DNA of 64,000 nucleotides, from the NCBI GenBank assembly GCA_000155715.1, contig DS990599.1, positions 218,419 through 282,418 of the forward strand, written 5' to 3'. The position numbers were made by a program, and so were the translations under genes. Every line of letters begins with the position of its first letter. The first letter of the stretch is position 1. Of the stretch, positions 54,766 to 61,250 are shown in pieces. The stretch comes from a gamma proteobacterium HTCC5015 (GTDB taxonomy: Bacteria > Pseudomonadota > Gammaproteobacteria > HTCC5015). The notes under the pieces were generated by a model. That model had not been told where the DNA came from. It did not search any database and saw only the letters and a list, made by a program, of their open reading frames with translations.

Positions 54766-55693
54766 TTTGGATTATTACCAGAGGGCTTTTCAGTCACTGC
54801 GCGTGAACCGCGGCGGTGGCGAGCCGAGCCCGCATAAGCCCTGTATGTTGTTGGCAGTGATCGATTACTTTGATGCGACACCGCAGGCAGAGAACCGACT
54901 GAGTTTTTCACCGAACCTGCTAGAACGTTATCGTTCCTATTTCGATCTCGCTGCGGGAGAAAGGGATCGTCCCAACCCGTATATGCCCTTTTTTCACTTG
55001 AAGTCGGAAGGCTTTTGGCAATTAAAAGCGTTACCGAATCGAGAGGAGGCCTTGGGTCGGGTTAAAACGGCAACATCGCCAAAGGATATTCGAGAAAACA
55101 TCGACTATGCGTATCTCGAAGAGGCACTTTTCGAGATACTGAAAAATAAAGAGAACAGGCAACGCCTAACGCGTGTATTGATAGACCATTGGTTTGACCG
55201 CACGCAAGGCGAGATAGAACGCATGCTGGATAAAAATCGGCAAGTGAATCAGTACGAAATGCTGCTTCGCTCACCTGAGTCCGAGCGAAAAGTAGCCTTA
55301 CAGAGACCCGAATACCTGGTACGCAATGCCGCTTTTCGCCGTGTGGTCTTAGAGGCTTATGACTACCGATGCGCGGCAACCGGTACGCGCTTGATATTAC
55401 CCGATGAGTCGGTATTAGTTGAGGCGGCACATCTCGAAGAATTTCGCATTAGAGGCAACGACGAGCCACAAAACGGTATAGCTTTAAGTAAAGACATTCA
55501 CTGGGTAATGGATCGCGGGTTTATCGCTCCCGGCCCCGATTACAAATGGCACATTTCCAAGCAAATCGACAAGCGCTTGCCCGACAATCAAAAACTAATC
55601 GAACTCGATGGCACGGATATTATTTTGCCTAAGCAGCAAAGTTTTTGGCCGAAAGAGGCCTATCTAAAGCATCGTTTGGATGGCTTGCTTTAA
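54758..55693 (+). CDS. HNH endonuclease with a putative DNA-sulfur-binding-like N-terminal domain
   Basis: A 311-residue nuclease. The HNH domain occupies about 195-265: CAATGTRL, then VEAAHLEEF with the first His, NGIALSKDIHWVMDRGFI with the Asn and the third His. The N-terminal 150 residues (PHKPCMLLAVIDYFD, LSFSPNLLERYRSYFD, PFFHLKSEGFW) resemble the sulfur-binding domain of ScoMcrA-type restriction enzymes, by my pattern recognition only. Such enzymes cut modified or foreign DNA, so a type IV restriction role is plausible. It is translationally coupled to the HIT gene and its stop overlaps tonB by three bases. No dnd phosphorothioation genes are nearby. Confidence 0.82.
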   Translation: MNDLDYYQRAFQSLRVNRGGGEPSPHKPCMLLAVIDYFDATPQAENRLSFSPNLLERYRSYFDLAAGERDRPNPYMPFFHLKSEGFWQLKALPNREEALGRVKTATSPKDIRENIDYAYLEEALFEILKNKENRQRLTRVLIDHWFDRTQGEIERMLDKNRQVNQYEMLLRSPESERKVALQRPEYLVRNAAFRRVVLEAYDYRCAATGTRLILPDESVLVEAAHLEEFRIRGNDEPQNGIALSKDIHWVMDRGFIAPGPDYKWHISKQIDKRLPDNQKLIELDGTDIILPKQQSFWPKEAYLKHRLDGLL

Positions 55694-56358
55694 CGCAGCT
55701 CAAACTCCACTGGCACGCTCATGTTGATGGCGTTGCCCTCGACGCTTTCGGGGGGCTTGGGCAGGGGTTGTGCGCGCTCTAAAAGTTCGAGAGTTTCGCG
55801 GTCGAGGCTGCGGTGGCCGCTGCTGGTTTTTAACGCGGCGTTGCTGACGCGGCCTTGGCGGTCGATGGTAAAGCTGACGATGGCGGTGCCTTCGTAGTGG
55901 CGCCGCCTAGCAAGGCGCGGGTAGCGCTTGTGGTTTTCTAAGTGAATCAGTAAACGACCCTGCCAGTCGACGATGGCATCGACTTGATGTTGCGGTTGCG
56001 AGACCCCTTCAATTGTTTCCGATTGTACGGGCTCGCTCGGCGGTGGGGGTTCTTCCACGGGTTGCGGCTCGGGTTCTTTTTCTTCGGGCTCTGGCTCAGG
56101 TTGGGGCTCTGGCTCGGGCAATACGGCATCGTGTTCGGGGGGCGCAGTGGGCAGCGGTTCGGGCTTGGGCTCCGGCTTGGGTTCGGGTTGTGCGGGGGGC
56201 GCCATGTTGATTTCGATGACGGCCGCTTGTGGCGGTGCCACCTGAGGCGTTTTCTGGCTGCTTTCGTGTAATAGCGCGGCACCGACGGCAATATGCGTGA
56301 GGGTGACCAAAGTGCCAGCGATCAGCCAGCTGCTTTTTGCCTGAGTGGTTTGATACAT
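55690..56358 (-). CDS. tonB: TonB energy transducer
   Basis: TonB couples the proton motive force of the inner membrane to outer-membrane siderophore and vitamin receptors. The 222 residues have an N-terminal anchor (SSWLIAGTLVTLTHIAVGAAL), a Pro/Glu-rich periplasmic spacer (about 50-120: repeats of PEPKPEP), and a C-terminal TonB domain with YPRLARRRHYEGTAIVSFTI, QGRVSNAALKTSSGHRSLD and AQPLPKPPE. It is last in exbB-exbD-tonB, read on the minus strand, two bases after exbD. Confidence 0.93.
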   Translation of the reverse strand: MYQTTQAKSSWLIAGTLVTLTHIAVGAALLHESSQKTPQVAPPQAAVIEINMAPPAQPEPKPEPKPEPLPTAPPEHDAVLPEPEPQPEPEPEEKEPEPQPVEEPPPPSEPVQSETIEGVSQPQHQVDAIVDWQGRLLIHLENHKRYPRLARRRHYEGTAIVSFTIDRQGRVSNAALKTSSGHRSLDRETLELLERAQPLPKPPESVEGNAINMSVPVEFELR

Positions 56359-56360
56359 GG

Positions 56361-56789
56361 TTACTGGACTTGTTCGAGCCCCACCAGCGCGACTTTGAGA
56401 TAGCCGATTTGGCGCAGTTGGTTCATGGCTTCCATCAGGTCGCCGTAGTCGACGCTTTCATCGGCACGCAAAAACAAGCGCTGATCTTTGTTGCCATGGG
56501 TGGCGGCGTCCAGTGCGGCCAGCAGCTGGCCCTCTTCGACCGTTTGCTCGTCGACATGGAGGGTCAAATCGGCGCTTAGGGTGACGTAGACGGGGGTTGG
56601 CGGCTTGGGCTGCGCCTCGGCCTGAGCGGCGGGTAAATCGACAGGCACGCTGACGGTGGCCAAGGGTGCGGCGACCATAAAGATAATCAGTAGTACCAGC
56701 ATCACATCGATAAACGGTGTGACATTGATTTCGCTGTTCTCTTGAATGTCGTCACCGCCCGAGTGCGGAGAACCACCCATCATAGCCAT
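56361..56789 (-). CDS. exbD: Biopolymer transport protein ExbD
   Basis: ExbD is the single-helix partner of ExbB. The 142 residues show INVTPFIDVMLVLLIIFMVAAP, where the Asp in the helix is the proton carrier, and a periplasmic domain ending in DLMEAMNQLRQIGYLKVALVG. The N-terminus has GDDIQENSE before the helix. It overlaps the exbB stop by one base and leads into tonB. Confidence 0.95.
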   Translation of the reverse strand: MAMMGGSPHSGGDDIQENSEINVTPFIDVMLVLLIIFMVAAPLATVSVPVDLPAAQAEAQPKPPTPVYVTLSADLTLHVDEQTVEEGQLLAALDAATHGNKDQRLFLRADESVDYGDLMEAMNQLRQIGYLKVALVGLEQVQ

Positions 56790-57706
56790 TAGGCGGCCTC
56801 CGACTGGCTGGCATCGTCTTGTTTTTCAATGGCGCCCATGTCGCCGCGATCGAGATCGCGGGAGACCAGTCGCAGTACTTCGGAGGAGGCGTTGCCAAGC
56901 TGGCCGCGAAAGGCGCCCATACCCCGCGCAAAGTGGTTGTAGATAATCACTGCGGGAATCGCGGCGAGCAGGCCAATGGCGGTGGCGAGCAGGGCCTCGG
57001 CAATGCCGGGAGCGACCACGGCGAGGTTGGTGGTATTGGCGGCGGCGATGCCGATAAAACTGTTCATAATGCCCCACACGGTGCCGAACAAACCCACGAA
57101 AGGCGCGGTGGAGCCAATGGTGGCCAACAGACCCGTTCCCTGATTGAGCTGGCGGCCCGTGATGGCCTCGATGTCTTGTAGGCGCGAGAAGGTGCGCTCT
57201 TTGACGCCGTCTTTGCTCATGGCGCGGTCGGAGGAGAGGTGTAGCTCGTGCTGCGCGGCCTTGGCCAGCATGGGGATGGCGCCCTTGGAGGACTGCAGTG
57301 CCAGCAGTGCCTCTTTGAGTGATTTGGCCTGCTGTAGATGTTGCACCGCCTCTTTGGCGTGGCGCTTGACCGTCATGAGTTGGAGGGCTTTTACCGCCCA
57401 CACGGTCCAAGTGACGACCGAGGCAAACAGCAAGCCGAGCATCACGGCTTTGACCACCCAGTCGGCTTGGCGATACATGCCCATGGGGGAGAGATCGTGG
57501 GGCAGAGAGGCGTTGACACTATGGGGTTCGTCTGCGGCAGCGGCTTCTGGCTCGGGGGCAGCATTGTCGTCGCCCGCTTCAATAACGGGGGCGGGTTCGC
57601 TAGCGGCGGGCGCTGTGGGGGTGTCTGCGTGTGCAGTGAATGTGAGTAATGTGCCGAGCAGCAATGCAATGAATGCCAATCTCATAACAATAGAAGGGTG
57701 ACGCAT
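56789..57706 (-). CDS. exbB: TonB-system proton channel ExbB
   Basis: ExbB forms the pentameric proton channel energising TonB. From ATG 57706 the protein has 305 residues: a signal peptide (LAFIALLLGTLLTFTAHA), a Pro/Ala-rich periplasmic stretch, then three membrane helices, with GTVWGIMNSFIGIAA and LATAIGLLAAIPAVIIYN as the conserved core. This extended N-terminus is seen in the type-1 ExbB group of pseudomonads. The upstream ATG at 57763 would overlap the predicted Fur box and is not used. First gene of exbB-exbD-tonB. Confidence 0.93.
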   Translation of the reverse strand: MRHPSIVMRLAFIALLLGTLLTFTAHADTPTAPAASEPAPVIEAGDDNAAPEPEAAAADEPHSVNASLPHDLSPMGMYRQADWVVKAVMLGLLFASVVTWTVWAVKALQLMTVKRHAKEAVQHLQQAKSLKEALLALQSSKGAIPMLAKAAQHELHLSSDRAMSKDGVKERTFSRLQDIEAITGRQLNQGTGLLATIGSTAPFVGLFGTVWGIMNSFIGIAAANTTNLAVVAPGIAEALLATAIGLLAAIPAVIIYNHFARGMGAFRGQLGNASSEVLRLVSRDLDRGDMGAIEKQDDASQSEAA

Positions 57707-57733
57707 AAAAAACCTGCCAATGAAATCAAAGGC

Positions 57734-57752
57734 GATAATAGTTCTCATTTGC
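57734..57752 (-). promoter_or_regulatory. Fur-like iron box upstream of exbB
   Basis: GATAATAGTTCTCATTTGC matches the 19-bp Fur consensus at 13 positions and reads GCAAATGAGAACTATTATC on the exbB strand. Located 28-46 bp before the exbB start, it suggests iron repression of the TonB system. Confidence 0.7.
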
Positions 57753-57794
57753 GAAAAATACAAGGGGCGCCCCTAATTGGCGGCTTGAATTTGT

Positions 57795-57814
57795 ATATTC
57801 GGATATGCGAATAT
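57795..57814 (+). promoter_or_regulatory. ArsR operator
   Basis: A perfect inverted repeat, ATATTCG-GATATG-CGAATAT, just before arsR. ArsR-family repressors bind such AT-rich dyads, and location six bases before the start supports autoregulation. Arsenite should release the repressor. Confidence 0.8.
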
Positions 57815-57820
57815 ATGCAT

Positions 57821-58165
57821 ATGGAATCAGCCAATATTCAGCCGCCAGAACTCTGTAAATGCTTGGGTGAGAGCACGCGCTTTCACGTGGTAGCGCTGTT
57901 GTCGCGTCACGGCGAGCTTTGCGTATGCGATCTAGTCGAGGCACTGGCCTTGCCCCAGTCAACGGTGTCGAGACACCTCAGCCAGCTTCGGCAGTGCGGG
58001 ATTTTAAGTGCGCGGCGCGCGGGGCAGTGGATGCACTACGAGTTGAACGCCGACTTGCCCGAGTGGGCTTTTGCCGTGATTCAACAATTGACGCAACCCG
58101 CTGTGTTGCCCGAGCTCCCCGACGCTTGTTGCAGCGGCCCATCATCCATTAAGGAGGCCTCATGA
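57821..58165 (+). CDS. arsR: ArsR-family arsenic-responsive repressor
   Basis: A 114-residue winged-helix regulator. The DNA-recognition helix region is LPQSTVSRHLSQLRQCGIL, preceded by the metal-sensing motif ELCVCDL (Cys-Val-Cys-Asp), as in arsenite sensors. ATG 57821 and ATG 57815 are both possible starts; the operator lies immediately upstream. It overlaps the next gene by four bases and begins arsR-arsI-arsC-acr3. Confidence 0.92.
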   Translation: MESANIQPPELCKCLGESTRFHVVALLSRHGELCVCDLVEALALPQSTVSRHLSQLRQCGILSARRAGQWMHYELNADLPEWAFAVIQQLTQPAVLPELPDACCSGPSSIKEAS

Positions 58166-58605
58166 AACGCCTACATGTACATATTGCTGTTGAAACCCTC
58201 GAACAGGGCATTCACTTTTATAGCCACTTATTTGGCGAGTCGCCGACTGTGAAAAAAAACGATTACGCCAAGTGGGAACTCGATGACCCACGAGTCAATT
58301 TTGCAATTTCGGCGCGCGGCGCCAAAGCCGGCGTTGAGCACTTGGGGATCCAGGTAGAAAACCCCGAAGAGTTGGCCCAGGTGCAGTCTCGCATTGCGGC
58401 GGCAGATGCGCCGATGGAAGAGCAGGTCGGCACGGCGTGTTGCTATGCGCGCTCGGACAAGTACTGGACGCAAGATCCCGCCGGTGTGGCTTGGGAGGCG
58501 TTTCACACGCTGGATTCCATTCCCACCTTTAATGAACAGGCGGATTCGTCGGAGGGCAGTGCTTGCTGTACTCCTAAACCTCAGCAAGAGAGCCGTTGTT
58601 GTTAG
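58162..58605 (+). CDS. ArsI/CadI-like vicinal-oxygen-chelate protein
   Basis: A 147-residue protein of the glyoxalase/VOC superfamily, arsenic or cadmium-associated subgroup. MKRLHVHIAVETLEQGIHFY and HLGIQV carry the metal-binding His residues, and GTACCYARSDKYW has the vicinal cysteines used by the C-As lyase ArsI. The Cys-rich tail (SACCTP...SRCC) may bind As(III) too. ArsI cleaves methylarsenicals; without methylated substrate data, metalloprotein of unknown reaction is an alternative. It lies between arsR and arsC. Confidence 0.83.
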   Translation: MKRLHVHIAVETLEQGIHFYSHLFGESPTVKKNDYAKWELDDPRVNFAISARGAKAGVEHLGIQVENPEELAQVQSRIAAADAPMEEQVGTACCYARSDKYWTQDPAGVAWEAFHTLDSIPTFNEQADSSEGSACCTPKPQQESRCC

Positions 58606-58607
58606 CG

Positions 58608-59081
58608 ATGAAAATTCTATTTTTATGCACAGGTAATTCCTGTCGATCCATCATTGCAGAAATGCTCGCCAACCATCTTGGCGAGGGGCGCATTAGTGCA
58701 CTGTCAGCGGGCAGTCAGCCGACGGGGCGTGTGCACCCGCGCGCCTTGGCCGTATTGGAGCGCCACGGTATTCCCGTTGCCGAGCCGAGTTCGGACAGTT
58801 GGGAGCGCTTTGCCGAGCAAAAAATTGATCTGGTGATCACAGTGTGCGACAGCGCGGCGGGGGAGTCGTGCCCGCTGTGGATGGGCGATGTTCCCAAGGT
58901 TCACTGGGGTGTTGCCGACCCCGCCAAAGCCGAGGGGACAGAGGACGAGATCGAGGCCGCCTTTGAAGCAACCTACGAGGCCATGCGACAGCGTATCGAA
59001 CAGCTCGTGGGTTTGGAACTGGCACTGCTAACGCCAAAGCAGGTGGCGTCGGCTTGTCAGGATATTCACGCTTCGGTCTAG
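58608..59081 (+). CDS. arsC: Arsenate reductase, low-molecular-weight phosphatase type
   Basis: Reduces arsenate to arsenite for export. The 157 residues have the P-loop FLCTGNSCRSIIAE near the N-terminus, with Cys as nucleophile, and SAGSQPTGRVHP and ITVCDSAAGESCP with the redox Cys of the thioredoxin- or glutaredoxin-linked family. ATG 58608 gives MKILFLCTGN. The TAG stop is the first TAG of the MITE-like element downstream, so the original C-terminus may have differed slightly. It starts two bases after the ArsI-like gene. Confidence 0.92.
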   Translation: MKILFLCTGNSCRSIIAEMLANHLGEGRISALSAGSQPTGRVHPRALAVLERHGIPVAEPSSDSWERFAEQKIDLVITVCDSAAGESCPLWMGDVPKVHWGVADPAKAEGTEDEIEAAFEATYEAMRQRIEQLVGLELALLTPKQVASACQDIHASV

Positions 59082-59347
59082 GGCCTGTTAACACAAATTT
59101 GATGGTCACTGTTGTGACTAAAAAAGCGCCAATCAAGGCGTAAGGAGCGTGGTTTGGTGAATCCAAATGAGCGACGAGCAACGATGAGTGGCGCTTTTTT
59201 AGCCACAACCCGAAGGGCTGGAGCTATTTTCCGCCCAGCTGCGTTATCAGTCGTTTGTGTAGACGTACTACACGGCACTCCTTCTGCCTTGCTGGGCGGG
59301 AAAATGGCTTCCAGCAGAGATCATAAAATTTGTGTTAACAGGCCCTA
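59079..59347. mobile_element. 269-bp MITE-like element between arsC and acr3
   Basis: Perfect 22-bp terminal inverted repeats (59079-59100 and 59326-59347, TAGGGCCTGTTAACACAAAT then TT) bound an element without a coding region. Inside are nested inverted repeats: GTTGTGACTAAAAAAGCGCC... at 59111-59131 with 59189-59209 (one mismatch), ATTTTCCGCCCAGC with GCTGGGCGGGAAAAT at 59226-59239 and 59291-59305, and a small GTGTAG/CTACAC stem inside that. The element ends in TA on both sides. It interrupts the ars operon, so acr3 may be read through it or rely on another promoter. Confidence 0.8.
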
Positions 59348-59396
59348 AGCCGTGGGCCATCATTAAATACCAGCATTTAAACCGTTTAGAGCGATT

Positions 59397-60416
59397 ATGA
59401 ATCTTTTCGAACGTTATCTATCCATTTGGGTTTTTCTTTGTATTGTTTGTGGCGTGGTTTTGGGTCAGTGGTTTCCCAGCGCCTTCGAGACACTGGGGGC
59501 ACTGGAAGTGGCCAGTGTGAATTTGCCCGTGGCCGTTCTAATTTGGCTGATGGTGATTCCCATGCTGGTTAAGGTGGACTTTTCCACACTCAGTGAAGTC
59601 AAAGCGCACTGGCGCGGTATGGGCGTCACGCTGTTCGTGAACTGGTTGATTAAGCCGGTGCTCATGGCGGTGTTGGCGGCTGTATTCATTAAGGGCGTAT
59701 TTGCCGAGTACTTGCCCGCCCATCAACTCGATTCCTATGTGGCTGGGCTCATTCTGTTGGCGGCGGCACCCTGTACGGCGATGGTGTTTGTGTGGAGCCA
59801 ATTGACCAAGGGCGATGCCAACTTCACCTTGTCACAAGTGGCGTTGAATGACGGCATCATGGTGGTGGCGTTTGCGCCCATCGTGGCAATTTTGCTGGGG
59901 GTGTCGGCGATTACCGTGCCCTGGGACACGCTGGCGATCTCTGTCGGTTTGTATATTGTGATTCCCGTCATCGTTGCGCAGATGTTGCGTTCGATGGCGC
60001 TCAAGCGCGGGGGCGCACCGGCACTGGAGTCGCTATTGGCTAAGCTGGGCCCCGCTGGTATGGGGGCGCTGTTGCTGACACTGGTTTTATTGTTTGGTCT
60101 GCAGGGCGAGCAAGTGGTAGAGCAACCGTTGATCATTGCGCTGTTGGCGGTGCCGATCTTGCTACAGGTGATCGGTGTGTTCATTTTGGCTTATGGTTTG
60201 AATAAATGGCTGGGCGAGCAGCACTGCGTAGCGGGGCCATCGGCTTTAATTGGAGCGAGCAATTTCTTTGAACTGGCGGTTGCCACGGCCATCAGTCTGT
60301 TCGGTTTTCAATCGGGCGCCGCTCTGGCTACCGTGGTGGGGGTGCTCGTCGAAGTGCCGATTATGTTGGCGCTGGTCGCCGTGGTGAACCGCAGCCGACA
60401 CTGGTTTGCTCGCTAG
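59397..60416 (+). CDS. acr3: Arsenite efflux permease ACR3
   Basis: ACR3 exports arsenite across the inner membrane. The 339-residue protein has about ten hydrophobic helices. Family features include the Cys in LAAAPCTAMVFVWS near residue 125 that binds As(III), NWLIKPVLMA, LVEVPIMLALV and GASNFFELAVATAISLFG. The first ATG in frame, 59397, follows the MITE by 49 bp. It completes resistance with arsR, ArsI-like and arsC genes. Confidence 0.93.
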   Translation: MNLFERYLSIWVFLCIVCGVVLGQWFPSAFETLGALEVASVNLPVAVLIWLMVIPMLVKVDFSTLSEVKAHWRGMGVTLFVNWLIKPVLMAVLAAVFIKGVFAEYLPAHQLDSYVAGLILLAAAPCTAMVFVWSQLTKGDANFTLSQVALNDGIMVVAFAPIVAILLGVSAITVPWDTLAISVGLYIVIPVIVAQMLRSMALKRGGAPALESLLAKLGPAGMGALLLTLVLLFGLQGEQVVEQPLIIALLAVPILLQVIGVFILAYGLNKWLGEQHCVAGPSALIGASNFFELAVATAISLFGFQSGAALATVVGVLVEVPIMLALVAVVNRSRHWFAR

Positions 60417-60420
60417 GATT

Positions 60421-60525
60421 GCTGCGTCCCCATCGTCGCTCCCGCGCAGGCGGGAGCCCAGTGGCTTTATTACCCCATTCGCTCAAAGGCGCTAGATTCC
60501 CGCCTGCGCGGGAACGACTCGTTAT
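60421..60525. repeat. Two-hairpin dispersed repeat
   Basis: The best-preserved copy of the composite repeat spans about 60427-60516: GCTCCCGCGCAGGCGGGAGC, spacer with CCAGTGGCTTTATTACC, CATTCGCTCAAAG, then GATTCCCGCCTGCGCGGGAA. Other copies lie at about 34110-34198 and 44818-44905. Its size and paired palindromes recall REP/BIME elements. Confidence 0.8.
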
Positions 60526-60545
60526 TTAAGTAGGCAGCTCGTTGC

Positions 60546-60872
60546 TTACTGCACCGAGGTGAGCTTGAGGCCGGTCACGCCAAGTATGATTAGGCCCATA
60601 AAGGCAAAGCGGCTCAGGGCCACGGGCTCTTGGAAGAGCAACACGCCAAATATCGCGATGCCCACAGCACCCAGCCCCGTCCAAATCGCATAGGCGGTGC
60701 CAACGGGAATGCCGCGCATGGCAAAGGACAGCAAAAACACATTCAAAATGGTGAGTACGGCGGCTGACCCTATGGACAGCGCGCCGGGGTGCAGCTGAAT
60801 CCACTTCAGGCTGAGCGCCCAGGCAATTTCAACCGCCACGGCGACCAATAGTACCGTCCAATAAATATTCAT
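60546..60872 (-). CDS. SMR-family transporter, guanidinium exporter (Gdx/SugE)-like
   Basis: A 108-residue, four-helix small multidrug-resistance protein. Glu15 in VAVEIAWALSLKW is the essential substrate and proton-binding residue. PVGTAYAIWTGLGAVG matches the Gdx (former SugE) signature rather than the EmrE-type, so guanidinium export is likely. ATG 60872 with GGAG upstream is chosen over 60890. A structured leader precedes it. It stands alone on the minus strand. Confidence 0.88.
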   Translation of the reverse strand: MNIYWTVLLVAVAVEIAWALSLKWIQLHPGALSIGSAAVLTILNVFLLSFAMRGIPVGTAYAIWTGLGAVGIAIFGVLLFQEPVALSRFAFMGLIILGVTGLKLTSVQ

Positions 60873-60925
60873 GGTGTTCTCCAACGGCACGGGCTCAGTG
60901 AGAGGGGTGCCGCTGGAAACCCGTT
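60873..60925 (-). promoter_or_regulatory. Structured leader of the Gdx-like gene
   Basis: On the minus strand CCAGCGGCAC (60916-60907) can pair with GTGCCGTTGG (60890-60881, one G-U), placing part of the GGAG ribosome-binding site in the stem. An alternative ACGGG/CCCGT pairing (60924-60920 with 60893-60889) would compete with it. This fits a possible riboswitch or attenuator. I cannot match it to a known guanidine riboswitch class. Confidence 0.4.
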
Positions 60926-61250
60926 AAGAAGCGACACAAAACCATTATAAATGGGGCAAAATCGAAGCAGATCGGTACAAACTGGCTAACTTGGTAGGGA
61001 AAATCGTTAAAATTCGACGAATTGAGTTTTGCGGTCATTCACGTCTGGCGTAGAATGGCCGCCCGCCAAAAGCGGCTTGGATATTCTGATCGGCCATCCG
61101 TTACCGACCAAACAGGCACGAAGCGCCTTTTTTTGCGCGACAGTCGCCTCAGCGTGAGCGACAAACACTACCCCAATGTCGAATTTTTCACGCTTCGTTC
61201 ACTATATAAGTGATGTGTTAATAACGTATTAAAAACTTCGGAGATCGAAC
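60926..61250. other. Intergenic region before fadE
   Basis: About 325 bp without a supported gene; a 63-codon frame at 61022 has no family resemblance. The promoters for fadE and the Gdx-like gene must lie here. GGCACGAAGCGCC followed by a T-run at about 61116-61135 is a weak terminator-like hairpin. CGGAGATCG before ATG 61251 gives the fadE ribosome-binding site. Confidence 0.4.

Noticed and set aside
50713-55693. Genomic island with attachment sites at tRNA-Arg
   Set aside because: I found no copy of the tRNA 3' end downstream to 55693 and no integrase gene, so island status is not supported, although the locus could still be acquired.
60950-61000. FadR operator upstream of fadE (AACTGGCTAACTTGG)
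   Set aside because: Only the first six bases match the FadR consensus; the second half-site does not.
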